From NCBI GenBank assembly GCA_000320545.1, contig ADNK01001818.1, positions 1 through 35,200 on the forward strand: DNA of 35,200 bases, in the 5' to 3' direction. Both the position numbers and the translations under genes were made by a program. Below are positions 1 to 9,695 of the stretch, piece by piece; the stretch's first letter is position 1; each line of letters starts with the position of its first letter. Source of the stretch: Bigelowiella natans CCMP2755 (taxonomy: Eukaryota; Cercozoa; Chlorarachniophyceae). Below the pieces are notes generated by a model. The model did no database searches. It was not told the DNA's origin and saw nothing but the letters and a program-made list of their open reading frames with translations.

Positions 1-710
1 CCAGAGTTACCAAGCCGACAAAACGGCGAGCGTTGATCACAAGTGTACTCAAACATCGGAAGTGACAAATCCCTTGTAGACGACTTGACATGAAAGAGGT
101 ATTGTAAGCTGGAGAGTGCCATTTTGGCACGATCCGCTGAGATTAAGCCTTCGTTTCTTCGATTTGTCCTTCGATTTCACAAACGATCATCCACACTCAA
201 AACATAGCTAATAGCGCAATCAGTATCATACATTTTACATGTATAATGCCAGTTGTGTTATTTTGTCCCCTTCCCCATTCAAAATATTACGGGGCTTTAA
301 TTACTTTTTGAAAACCTCGAATACCAATGCAATAAATAGCTGCGGGGTTTTAATTGAAAATCTCAAAATTTGTAACTTGAGGGGGTTTTCAAAAATCTCT
401 CCATTTTTACCGAAGATATTAAATGTTTTGCGGGGTTTCAAATTCTAACAGACAAATCCCCATGCGTATTGTTTCTGCGACAACACCAATCATGCTGAAA
501 CCATTGAACAAATCGAGGAGAAAAGAATGGCCATCCTCGCAATTGGTAAGCCACTCCAAAGTGACACTTGAAAGAGACCCCCTCCTGTCCCCTCCCTCCC
601 ACGTGGGCCAGCGAGAAAAGACTGGACAGACAGTGATCGTCATCGTGTGTTGTCTTTGGTCAATCAACGGCCTGAGGCACCAAAGTGCGTTGAAAAGTGG
701 AGGCTCTGTG
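1..710 (+). CDS. Partial unidentified gene, three putative exons, interrupted by the LTR element
   Basis: I do not recognise the product. Three exons join in phase. The first is 2-61 (5' end outside the window; donor GTGACA). The second is 452-545 (acceptor CTAACAG, donor GTAAGCC, phase 1). The third is 612-710, after a strong pyrimidine tract and CCAG. The second exon encodes a Cys/His-containing stretch (AYCFCDNTNHAET) and then a charged helix (IEQIEEKRMAILAIG). The third stays open for 33 codons up to base 710, where the retrotransposon starts. With the element and one copy of its TGTG duplication removed, the frame would meet a TGA three codons later, at 6438-6440. With the element present, translation would run into LTR sequence. 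Part of the third exon resembles a dispersed repeat (see 608-660), which weakens the call. It rests on splice signals and open frame only. Confidence 0.4.
62..451 (+). other. Putative intron with a degenerate GGGGTTT-type internal repeat
   Basis: This 390-bp stretch lies between a GT donor and a CTAACAG acceptor. It carries four degenerate copies of a G-run followed by T-rich sequence, near 289 (ACGGGGCTTTAATTA), 342 (GCGGGGTTTTAATTG), 380 (GAGGGGGTTTTCAAA) and 430 (GCGGGGTTTCAAATT), spaced about 38-53 bp apart. The 9-mer ACAAATCCC occurs three bases inside the intron (65-73) and again at the first base of the next exon (452-460). No gene is seen inside it. Confidence 0.4.
608..660 (-). repeat. 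Dispersed repeat, copy L
   Basis: The segment contains GCGAGAAAAGACTGG (611-625), which recurs exactly at 6622-6636, and a TTGTCTTTGGT block that recurs in reverse complement near 35033-35045. The copies are otherwise diverged. It overlaps the third putative exon of the left-edge gene, so it is either a conserved coding motif present in paralogous debris or a transposon remnant. Confidence 0.5.
707..710. repeat. Target-site duplication TGTG, left copy
   Basis: TGTG lies directly before the left LTR (first bases TGTTGCGCG). The same four bases lie directly after the right LTR at 6426-6429. A 4-bp duplication is in the 4-6 bp range made by Ty3/gypsy integrases. Confidence 0.85.
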
Positions 711-1035
711 TGTTGCGCGTAAGGTGTTCACAGGCCGAGGCGCTACGTGCACAAGTAGGCAGGGGGGGGAAAGGCACGTTTGCTTCCTTTTGAAGAGTTG
801 TGTTTATTTTTATTAAAGATTATATTTTTATTAAATCGTGCACTGCGTAATCATTCGCGAAGCTTTCGCGAATGCCGCCGCACGTGGGGCAGCACACTTC
901 CGGTGTGCTGCCATGAGTCCCGCCGGAACCCACGTGCCTATGCTGTATTAATATCTACGTTATCTATATTCTATATCCGCGACAACCCCTTTGTTGTCGC
1001 ACGTGACTTGTGCCCGCGTAGTGGTACGCGCTACA
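711..1035 (-). repeat. 3' LTR (left copy)
   Basis: 325 bp, TG...CA. Relative to the element it is the downstream LTR. On the minus strand it contains two AATAAA motifs (reverse complement of the T-rich stretch around 800-838) that could act in polyadenylation. It holds three inverted repeats with 8-10 bp arms: 852-861/865-874, 888-897/903-912 and 979-986/993-1000. It also has three CACGTG palindromes, at 881-886, 931-936 and 1000-1005. Confidence 0.97.
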
Positions 1036-1047
1036 CCTCCCCCAAGT
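1036..1047 (-). other. Polypurine tract of the LTR element
   Basis: Read on the minus strand, TTGGGGGAGG abuts the first base of the 3' LTR exactly. This is the position and composition expected of the plus-strand primer for reverse transcription. It lies 40-51 nt after the gag-pol stop codon. Confidence 0.8.
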
Positions 1048-1086
1048 CACGTTGCTCCTTCCTTCCTTCCTTATTCCCTTAGACCT

Positions 1087-4000
1087 TCATCGCTTTCGGA
1101 ACTTCACCAACCACCAGGTAATAGATTCCTCTCTAACCTTATCTCCTTTGTCGCTTACCCAGAACTCACCTTCGTCCTTAGGTTCGTGTCCATACCAGCC
1201 CTCTGCATCAAGGTCCCCCAGGACCTTATACCAGTGCTCAAAGGGTAAGTCGGGAACAGCTAGGTAGAGTAGCTGATATTTTCCGTCCTTTATTTTCATA
1301 GCTACCCTCTCCATATTTCGTAATCCAGGGTAGCCTAGATAGACAATCTTCATGCGCCAATCGTCGTTCACCCTGACCTTATTGTTTCCATATTCCACAT
1401 CGAACTTAGGTCGGGGTCCTAAACAAGGCATTGCTCGCTCCCACACAGTAGGGTTTACTTTAACATCCTCTAGGAGCTTCTCACCGATATCATAATTCTT
1501 TAGGTGACTGATGTGGCGCAAGGTGACCCTGTTCCCATCATAGATGTAGTACTGCTTCCTCCCCTTCCTCTCGGTAACCTTTGCAACGCCACCCCAGAAG
1601 GGGTCTTGTTTATTTCTCGATCTCAGATTTACCTTGGCCCTAACATACTGTCCTTCCTTTAGAACTCGGCCATCGTACGGGACCTTCTCGTCTTCGCTCT
1701 CGGTATCGTCGTCGTTGTCGTCGCCTTCTTCCCTCTCCTTATCCTTGATACCTCCCCCAGACGTGAAGGTGTCGTTTACTAACCCTTGTATCTTGTCTGG
1801 TGTGGTGCTATTTATCCTGCTTAGGTTGGCCAAGGTGCGGTGGAGTCGCTCTACCTTGGAGTTGGACTGGGCATAGTATACAGGTGAGGCATCAATATTA
1901 GGGTGTGGTAGCTGTAGAAGAGAGGTCTCATTATCCACATGTAACTTCTTTGGTATCTTGTTTATGCTAACTTCATCAGGGATAGCCTGGAGCTCAGACT
2001 CCCAGGTACGGTAGCAGTTAGTAAGCCTCTGCTTATATAAGCCTTTGTTCTTCTTAGCAACGTTGACCTTGATAATCTTTTTAACCCAGCACTTTCCAGT
2101 GGCCACATCAACGAAGGTAAGGTAGTGATAGCCATCGTACTTATAAACATCAATTTGCACGATATCTAAGAAGTTCCTTGCTTTGATTTTCTTAGATGCA
2201 CGGCTCTTGCTGGACTCCTTGGTGGCGACGCCTGCCGCCTTCAAGCTGGAGCACCTGCAGCCACGCAGGTATGTCCTTATCTCTTTTAGCTTGTAGGGCC
2301 AGTAGTAATGGTAGAGTAGAGCAGTGATATGGTTTTCTCCTACGTGTGCAGGTCCATGGGCGGTAAAGAGAAGGGCTCCCCTGGTCCGCCGTGGCACGTA
2401 GGTACGCCTAACATTATTAGTGTATACATATATCCTATCACTAAGTACCTCATGCTTGTGTTTGTATTTATCCAGGTGTTCTTGAAGGTGCTGGAGCTCC
2501 TCTGGCTCAGGCAGGAAGTCGCCGTCCTCGAAGGTAATCGCGTTAACCATAGGGGTGACCTGGGTAGGGACTTTCTTTTCGAACAGCCTGCTGAAATAGT
2601 CAGCAAGCTGCTTGTCTCCTGGTGCGTAGACCACTGTCCTCTTGTCCCTAAACTCTTCCGTGTCCGCCCTCATAGCTGCATACTCATCGTTAGGCGCTTC
2701 GAGCTTGCGGTCGATGCCTAGGAGGGGCTTGTGGTCAGTCATTAAGGTGAAGCTGGGCACCGACAGCAGGTAGTATCTTAGTTTCCTCTGCGCCTCAGTC
2801 ATGGCTTTATACTCTCCTTTTGTAGGGCTGTACTTGGCCTCAGCTGCTGTGCAGGCCCTGCCCCACACCCGTATGATCTGCTGGTCTTGGGTAAGTACAG
2901 CAGCCATACCTAGCTTAGACCAGTCTGTCCATAGGGTAGCTGGTCTAGTAGTGTCTAGCTTAGCATTCAATAGGGTGTTGCTGCATAACTTTATTAGGTT
3001 ATCGAAGTGGGCATCAAGGCCAGCCTTGGCCCACACCTTAGCGAAGCTGAGGCCTACAGAGTTCTCCTTCCGGTAAGCAGTAGTAAAAGCAGCTGCAGTC
3101 CTAGCGTAGGTAGGGGAGAACCTACGTAGTATCCAAGCTGCAGTCTGCAAGAATGACTTTAACTCCTTTGCATTCTTAGGTTTAGGGGCTTGCTGTAGTG
3201 CTGCTACTTTCTCGGGGTTTGGGGTGATGCGGCCTTGCTCCAGGTAATATCCACACCACTTGATTCTTGTAGCTAGGAATGTACACTTCTGCAGTCTAAT
3301 AGTAAAACCGAAGTGTGCAAACCTAATAAATATATTTTCCAGGAGGAAGATCTGAGCGACGACTGTGTTGGTACATATTATGTCATCATCCACATACACA
3401 AACACAAACACCCACAACACAGACGCCATCCCATCATGTGTGTATGCCCTGTAGTTCTGACTACTGAACGCATCCCCTGATATGCTTAGGCCGTAAGGGA
3501 ATACGACGAAGTGCCACTTCCTGTGCCTGCTGGAGAACGCGGTAATGGGGCGGGAGGTTTTGTGGATGGGTGTCTGCATGTATGATTCATTTTTATCTAG
3601 GGAAGAGTAGTATTTGTATCCTATGACGTGTTCAATAACGTCATCTATCCTTGGTGTAGGTGTCTGGATCCTCTTTATTACTCGGTTGTGGCGGATGAAG
3701 TTGTGCGCCAGGCGGAAGAAAGGGTAAGTAGGTTTCTTAGCTAGCACATGTCTCACGTTCCATGGTGAGTTGCTTGGCTCTATCTTCCCTTCCTTTGCCC
3801 ATTCATTGATCTGCCACTCTATCTTTTCCCAGTCCGCTTCCGGTCGCCTATGTTCTGGGTCATTGATGATGCACTCTTCGTATCCCTTCTTTAGCTCGAT
3901 CTTTACTGGGGTAAGCTTGCTGGAGGGCTTCGTCGTCGGCTTGGTGATGTCAGAGTACTTCTCGTTTAATATTTTATTAATGTACTTTTTGCCTTTGTCG

Positions 4001-6060
4001 ATATCCCAATCATCAGCTGGGGGGGTCTTGTCCAGTAGCTCCGTTATCTGTCGGATGGTCTTGCCGGGGTTCTTCTTCCGTAGCTCGGTAGGTGTAGGTA
4101 GCTTGTTGTCCGCTAGGTCCATAAACTCTAACGCATTAACGCTTGACTCAGAGGTCCACTCGTCAAGCCGTATCATGTTCTGGCTGATGGTCCTGCCTGA
4201 CTTCTTTGGCAACTTAGCAAAGTATATCTTGTGATTGTAGAATGATATGATCCCCCCTAATTTTTCTAGGGCATCCTGTCCGAGGAGTAGTTCCATGGAT
4301 AAAGTCATGGCTACTCGGGTCTTGATTTGGGTCTCCGCGTCGCTGCCAGGTATCTGTAGCTTTAGCATTAGCTCACCGACGGTCTTCATGGAAGAGCTTC
4401 CGTCTGCTTGAGCATATTTACGTTCTTTCTTAGTCACTTGATCCAATAGTCCTAACCTTCTTACTGTGCTTAGGCTTATGAAGGACTTCGGCATGCTGCC
4501 ACTATCCCAAAGGGCAGGTAGTTTCTTGTAGTCTCCGTAGCTGTCTTTAACTTTAACCTTGGTCATAGCAACTTTGATAGTCCTGTTAGCGTCTTCGTCA
4601 TTAATGTTGCATACTCCTAAGTTCTTTATGTCGTCTAGGGTCATGGGCTTGTCTTGGTCCTGCGTTGCTGGTACTGCTGTCTTCGTCGGCGCCTGCTTAA
4701 GGTGATCTAATATTCCGTTTATCTGCTGCTGTATAGCATTGATACTGTTCTGCTTTTTGTTCTTATATTTATTGTTCTTCCCGTTGTTGCTGCCTTGCCA
4801 TTTGCTGTTGTTATATCCTTGTCCTCTGCCTTTCTTTCTCTTTAACTTCTCGTAGTGTTCGTTGAGCTGCCTGATCGTCATCCTGGGTCGTCCTTCTTTC
4901 CTGTCTCTGCAGTCTTTAGCGGTGTGTTTCCCTTTACGTGAGCAGTATCCGCAACGTCGGTTACCTTCCCTGTCCTTGTACCAGTCTCGCTGCGGCTTAA
5001 TAGCGTTAATGTTTCCTATGCCAGGTACCTTAGGGCTGGTAAACTTGCGGTCCTGCTCCTGCTCGCGTAGGGATATAGCCTGCACTGCTGCCTCCATCGT
5101 GGTGTAGCCTTTCTCCGTAACGTAAGTGGATTCCTTTATCTTTAACTTGAACTCTTCAAACCTTGCCTGATCATCACCTGTGTTGTAATTAAAATCATGT
5201 AGTTCGTCGATCATATCCTGGAAGCGCGTGGCAAAGTCTCTAACAGGTTCTCTCTCATGCTGCATCATTGCTCTGTATTTTCTAATAGCCTGGGGTAGGG
5301 AGTTAGCATCCTGTTCATTTACAAAAGCCTTCATTATCGCCTCAACGTCTCGTAGCCCACTAACTGTAGTGTGTATTTTCTCTAGCTGCCTGATCCGGGT
5401 CCTGCCTGTCTCGTAAAGGTCCATGGCTTGCTTTATTATAGCTAGCCATTTGAGCTTGTCGTTTTCGGTGGGGTTAGGGGTAAAGTCGCAGAGTATACTC
5501 CTAGCGTTCTTCCACCACCTCCTTGCCTCACCTCTTTTCCCGTTGTATTTCGTTATCATAACCGGTGCTGTTTTAACAGACATGAACTGGGTGTTCCGCT
5601 GTACCGGCTGCTGCTGCTTGACGGTGCTCTGGGTCGTCCCCCGCGAGGCGCCCAGACCCCCGTCGTTCCTAAACAAAGCTGCCCACTCTGGAGGTAAGTC
5701 TGCTTCGTAATCCATGATGTCCTGCATGATAGCTGCCCAAACATCATGTGTCTGATACTTGTATTCTATCGATACTTTCAGTTTGGCGTAGTTGCTCGCC
5801 CTGGGTCGCAAGGCTCGTAATGCCATTACGACCTTCTTGCTTTCGGCGGCCACGTCCTCGTCGTCCGCCTCGTAGAAGTTCTCCAGTGCCTCTGCTGCTG
5901 CATCTGCTTTCTTAATCCCGGGTGCTGGTCCCGGCGGTGCCTGTGGAGGTGTTCCTCCTCCTTCCTTAGCGTCCGTATCGCCCTTCCTTTCCTGTTTCTG
6001 CTCGTGCCCTTGCACGGCCTGCGAGCCAAAGTCCTGCTGTTCTTCTAGCTGCTGTGACAT
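1087..6060 (-). CDS. Gag-Pol polyprotein of the Ty3/gypsy-like element
   Basis: A single 1,657-codon frame starts 40 nt after the 5' LTR. From the N terminus: a gag region; a Cys-rich knuckle at about residues 370-384 (CGYCSRKGKHTAKDC, one residue longer between the second Cys and the His than the usual CCHC); an aspartic protease with DSG at about 519-521; reverse transcriptase with YVDDD at 889-893; RNase H with WTDWSKLG at about 1044-1051; and integrase. The integrase has an HH-C-x-C zinc region, catalytic Asp at about 1304 and 1376 and Glu at about 1404, then an acidic stretch and an SH3-like C-terminal part. The spacing from the second Asp to Glu is 27 residues, against the usual 35 in the D,D-35-E motif. 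No stop or frameshift is present. Function is assigned from motifs. Whether it is active is not shown. Confidence 0.96.
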   Translation of the reverse strand: MSQQLEEQQDFGSQAVQGHEQKQERKGDTDAKEGGGTPPQAPPGPAPGIKKADAAAEALENFYEADDEDVAAESKKVVMALRALRPRASNYAKLKVSIEYKYQTHDVWAAIMQDIMDYEADLPPEWAALFRNDGGLGASRGTTQSTVKQQQPVQRNTQFMSVKTAPVMITKYNGKRGEARRWWKNARSILCDFTPNPTENDKLKWLAIIKQAMDLYETGRTRIRQLEKIHTTVSGLRDVEAIMKAFVNEQDANSLPQAIRKYRAMMQHEREPVRDFATRFQDMIDELHDFNYNTGDDQARFEEFKLKIKESTYVTEKGYTTMEAAVQAISLREQEQDRKFTSPKVPGIGNINAIKPQRDWYKDREGNRRCGYCSRKGKHTAKDCRDRKEGRPRMTIRQLNEHYEKLKRKKGRGQGYNNSKWQGSNNGKNNKYKNKKQNSINAIQQQINGILDHLKQAPTKTAVPATQDQDKPMTLDDIKNLGVCNINDEDANRTIKVAMTKVKVKDSYGDYKKLPALWDSGSMPKSFISLSTVRRLGLLDQVTKKERKYAQADGSSSMKTVGELMLKLQIPGSDAETQIKTRVAMTLSMELLLGQDALEKLGGIISFYNHKIYFAKLPKKSGRTISQNMIRLDEWTSESSVNALEFMDLADNKLPTPTELRKKNPGKTIRQITELLDKTPPADDWDIDKGKKYINKILNEKYSDITKPTTKPSSKLTPVKIELKKGYEECIINDPEHRRPEADWEKIEWQINEWAKEGKIEPSNSPWNVRHVLAKKPTYPFFRLAHNFIRHNRVIKRIQTPTPRIDDVIEHVIGYKYYSSLDKNESYMQTPIHKTSRPITAFSSRHRKWHFVVFPYGLSISGDAFSSQNYRAYTHDGMASVLWVFVFVYVDDDIICTNTVVAQIFLLENIFIRFAHFGFTIRLQKCTFLATRIKWCGYYLEQGRITPNPEKVAALQQAPKPKNAKELKSFLQTAAWILRRFSPTYARTAAAFTTAYRKENSVGLSFAKVWAKAGLDAHFDNLIKLCSNTLLNAKLDTTRPATLWTDWSKLGMAAVLTQDQQIIRVWGRACTAAEAKYSPTKGEYKAMTEAQRKLRYYLLSVPSFTLMTDHKPLLGIDRKLEAPNDEYAAMRADTEEFRDKRTVVYAPGDKQLADYFSRLFEKKVPTQVTPMVNAITFEDGDFLPEPEELQHLQEHLDKYKHKHEVLSDRIYVYTNNVRRTYVPRRTRGALLFTAHGPAHVGENHITALLYHYYWPYKLKEIRTYLRGCRCSSLKAAGVATKESSKSRASKKIKARNFLDIVQIDVYKYDGYHYLTFVDVATGKCWVKKIIKVNVAKKNKGLYKQRLTNCYRTWESELQAIPDEVSINKIPKKLHVDNETSLLQLPHPNIDASPVYYAQSNSKVERLHRTLANLSRINSTTPDKIQGLVNDTFTSGGGIKDKEREEGDDNDDDTESEDEKVPYDGRVLKEGQYVRAKVNLRSRNKQDPFWGGVAKVTERKGRKQYYIYDGNRVTLRHISHLKNYDIGEKLLEDVKVNPTVWERAMPCLGPRPKFDVEYGNNKVRVNDDWRMKIVYLGYPGLRNMERVAMKIKDGKYQLLYLAVPDLPFEHWYKVLGDLDAEGWYGHEPKDEGEFWVSDKGDKVREESITWWLVKFRKR

Positions 6061-6076
6061 TGTTAGTCAAATCGTT

Positions 6077-6094
6077 TCCCGTGTGTGGAAGCCA
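6077..6094 (-). other. Candidate primer binding site
   Basis: On the minus strand, TGGCTTCCACACACGGGA begins 5 nt after the end of the 5' LTR. Its TGG start fits pairing with the CCA end of a tRNA, and the complement could form a tRNA T-stem and acceptor 3' strand. The tRNA was not identified. Confidence 0.45.
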
Positions 6095-6099
6095 AAGGT

Positions 6100-6425
6100 T
6101 GTTGCGCGTAAGGTGTTCACAGGCCGAGGCGCTACGTGCACAAGTAGGCAGGGGGGGGGAAAGGCACGTTTGCTTCCTTTTGAAGAGTTGTGTTTATTTT
6201 TATTAAAGATTATATTTTTATTAAATCGTGCACTGCGTAATCATTCGCGAAGCTTTCGCGAATGCCGCCGCACGTGGGGCAGCACACTTCCGGTGTGCTG
6301 CCATGAGTCCCGCCGGAACCCACGTGCCTATGCTGTATTAATATCTACGTTATCTATATTCTATATCCGCGACAACCCCTTTGTTGTCGCACGTGACTTG
6401 TGCCCGCGTAGTGGTACGCGCTACA
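6100..6425 (-). repeat. 5' LTR (right copy)
   Basis: 326 bp, identical to the left LTR except for one extra G. It should hold the promoter of the element, reading towards lower coordinates. The three inverted repeats and three CACGTG motifs of the left copy are all preserved. Confidence 0.97.
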
Positions 6426-6429
6426 TGTG
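6426..6429. repeat. Target-site duplication TGTG, right copy
   Basis: Matches 707-710 and directly follows the CA end of the right LTR. Confidence 0.85.
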
Positions 6430-6941
6430 AACAGCTCTGAACAACACGCCGCACACCCTGTTCGTGTTTTGCATCAGCAACGTGCACAAGCGTGCATCCG
6501 TTTGCACAAGACTGAACAACAAACAGGCACTTGGACTCAGCCAGTGAGCGACTTGTCTTGTGACAATGCTCAATGAGCTGCAGACGCGTCGATCTGCATT
6601 GTGTGTGTGCAGGCCAGCTGAGCGAGAAAAGACTGGTCATTGTTGCAGTTGTCGCCATTGTCACGTGTCCGCATGGACGACATGTGTGAACACAAGTTGA
6701 AAGATGCAGCACTGTCATCTGCACCTGTGCATGCTGAATCACATTCGAACAATGTGTGAGAACACCTTTTTCATGCAAGTTGAATGACAACAACTTCGGC
6801 GTTTGTGGTCGCAGCGCTTGCATGTGCGTGCGTGCCGCAGTGACATGGCACGCTTGCGAACAAATGATGCACAATTGGAATTTCAAATTGAGCATGCATG
6901 CATGCTTGCAATGGGTACCAGCATCAATGCACATGCTGATT
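6430..6941. repeat. TG/CA-rich dispersed repeat, copy R
   Basis: No gene is supported here. The sequence is rich in TGCA, CATG and TGTG. The stretch 6545-6640 resembles, in inverted orientation, 35075-35170. Shared blocks include AGCTGCAGACGC, CTTGTGACAA and GCGAGAAAA. GCGAGAAAAGACTGG at 6622-6636 also matches 611-625. The TG/CA bias could reflect decay of methylated CpG in old repeats. A long minus-strand open frame crosses the region but looks accidental. Confidence 0.55.
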
Positions 6942-7321
6942 TTAATTGTATTCCTCGTCCTCAACCACTTCCTCGAAATCATCAGCGGCATCCACGGGAG
7001 CTTCATAGTCGTCATCAGCTGCGCTATGATCGCCAGTTTTTGCATCGTTTAACGACATACCAGACTGCGACGCCGCATCACCTATTTAAAATGCATTGTG
7101 TACTGAATGGTTGCATTAAGTAACCTATCAGAACATTTGTGTTTTGATGCAATCAAACCTGTGAACCACCGATACGCGTAAGGAATCAAGAAGTTTTTGA
7201 AGATGGATGCAATATCGAGATCCTCCTGGCAAAGGTTGTGGAAAGAGAAAGAGAAGAAAAAATGTAGATTTTAAAGTAATCAATATAACACACACACGCA
7301 CACAAAACATATATGTACATT

Positions 7322-7359
<38 letters not shown>

Positions 7360-8339
7360 TGTGCCTGTATAAATATTTAACATTTTCTAACAAAAAGAGA
7401 GAGAAGAGAGAAAATATTGTGAGTATTCTTATTCATCTAAGATGTTTTATTTGTGTTTCAGTTCGTATACCTCGAGGCGTTCCTGCCGCTCTTCAGGTGT
7501 TAACGCGGCATTGACCTGATCATTCATTAAGTTGAAATGAATTCTTTTTGCACCATGCCCTCGCTCAAATTTTGTTTCGTGAGGATCCTTGGTACCTTAT
7601 CTTCTTCCTGTTGCCGCTTTTCCTGCTCTTCATCCTGCATAGTCGGAAAGTCTTCGTTTTCGCCACCTAATGAATCAGAAATATAGTATCACCATAAGCA
7701 TCATCTGCAACTCACATACCGTTAGAACGACAAAATATTTACACCAGACAGGCTGAAAGCGATCAAACTAGGATGGAGAAAATAAGGGAGAAATGTAGCG
7801 ACGAATACCTTCTGGAGCATTCTCCGCTTTCAATGAATTCTCCTTCTCACCAAAACTGAGAGACTGGAACCTGGGATATCAGGAGATGTGAATCGTCATC
7901 TTTAACAAAAAAACAACATGGATATGAATGTGAGCAGTGAAAAATATCACATTGCTTTGGTTGCCATGATTGTTGAGAAATGTATTTCATTCAGTGTGTG
8001 ATTTGCTCTTTGTCCTTTGCGAGATTTTTTCGCCAATCAATCTTGTGATAATGCTATATCCTTCATTCTAGGCTATGGCAACACACCATTCGAAAAAGCT
8101 AGTTTCTCCATTCTTCCTAGCTACGGACAGCAGGTTCGTTGATGGGCTCCTCCATGAAATACGCTGCAGAAATGAGGATGATGATGACTCAGATATGAAC
8201 GTTAAATTTGTCAACAAAATTGAATGGATTTTCCCCCATAGGATTGATCAGAGTGGTGTTCCAAACATACTTTTTTGGCACACCTTTTGGTAGAATATCA
8301 TTGAGCTACACCATTGTGGAAACAACAATATAATATTTT

Positions 8340-8385
<46 letters not shown>

Positions 8386-9651
8386 GTACACGGATGTAAT
8401 GCGTGAGATGAATGAGACGTTCTTATCACCTCTGGCGACACAGTTATCTTATCAATGGTTTCCATTTGCTGGGATGTCTCCTGTGTACAGATATATAATT
8501 TAAAAAACAATAGTAATAAGAAGGTGTTCTACTTTTAAGATATTATAAATATCGTGGTTCTCGCACAAACAACAACAACATTTTAGTATCATCATATTTT
8601 TGTTTGATGTTATGGTATGCTGCTGCAACTACTCGCACTCCCAACTCGTTCTAAGATCCACCAAAACAAACAAACACGCACAGCAACACGCCCACCTTAA
8701 TGGACACGTAGGTCTTTTGTATGATGTGATCGGAGAAGTATGGATTCGCCGGATCGAATTCAAACTCCAAGATGAACCTGCAAAAGAGAGAAAGATGATG
8801 ACGATGACGACGATGATAATGATATGAAAATTGAAAAGTAAAAGTAATACTATCAGTGTATCAAGAACTCAAATACCCGCTTTGGCTCTGGGGAAGTGGT
8901 TTAGTTCGAATATCAATCAAGTATTCTAGACACCTAAGATGGCGGCAGCAGCAGCAAATTATCAACAAACATCATAGTAGGTAGGTAGGACAATGGCCTT
9001 TCTCTTATGTTCAAGTGATTTATGCAAGAACCATAAAATGGTGTCTGTCAGAATAAACGTTTCTGTGCACAACAACAAAAGGAAAGATGGATAGGGACGT
9101 TTTGCTGCTATATTTAGTAATGGTATCAGGTTTTTGGTTGTGAGTCACTTTTGGTCTTGATGAGTGATAAACTGCCGTAGGAAGCCATGATTAAGCATCG
9201 CTACCAACCAGAAACCCCTCAGTGCCAGCTCGTCGGAGCGACCTGCATAACATAACAAGTGGTTGGTTTGATAGCTGAGTAGCAGTACGATTTTATGGTG
9301 ATGATTGATTGATTCATTATTACAACCATAATAAAGATAATATATGAAGCAAATATATGCAGGATTGCGTGCATGTTGTCATATATTGTTCATATTTTGC
9401 CCCCGTATTCTTTTGTATCATCTGAGATTGCCAACACTACCTCTGATGATTTCTGACCGCTTTTCGATGAGAGGAGTATATCTAAAACATTATGCATGAA
9501 TGAGGCAGGATGAGTTGTACGCTGATTGATGAAAAGGGAGGAGTATTTGACACAACTACCAAAGCAAATTCATTGCACATTGAAGACACAATTCAACTAC
9601 GCAATTGGATTATTCCATCTCTCTCTCTCCCTCTCTCTCTCTCTCTCTATC

Positions 9652-9695
<44 letters not shown>

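Larger units (their letters stand above)
711..6425 (-). mobile_element. Complete Ty3/gypsy-type LTR retrotransposon, apparently recent
   Basis: The element is 5,715 bp and lies on the minus strand. Two LTRs (711-1035, 325 bp; 6100-6425, 326 bp) begin TG and end CA and differ only in the length of one G run (8 versus 9). TGTG flanks both ends. Between the LTRs is one uninterrupted gag-pol frame. Its protease, reverse transcriptase, RNase H, integrase order defines the Ty3/gypsy group. A candidate primer binding site and a purine tract lie where expected. Near-identical LTRs and an intact frame mean the insertion is recent and the element may still move. Several motifs are unusual (see the CDS). 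It interrupts the 3' end of the putative gene at 1-710. Confidence 0.97.

Noticed and set aside
3770-4234. Plus-strand open frames within the retroelement
   Set aside because: These are antisense shadows of the intact gag-pol frame.
6350-7045. 231-residue minus-strand open frame
   Set aside because: It runs through the LTR end and repeat DNA and overlaps the last NAP exon on the same strand in another frame. It has no splice logic or family motif.
7082-7225. NAP gene ending at TAG 7082 by reading through exon 13
   Set aside because: A donor after WFTG (7159) joins an exon at 7081-6942 in phase and supplies the acidic tail usual for the family.
9149-9242. Alternative frame of NAP exon 5 (reading SLRRAGTEGFL)
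   Set aside because: Once the 41-bp exon at 9441-9481 is included, the phase shifts and the conserved GFWLVAMLNH motif appears.
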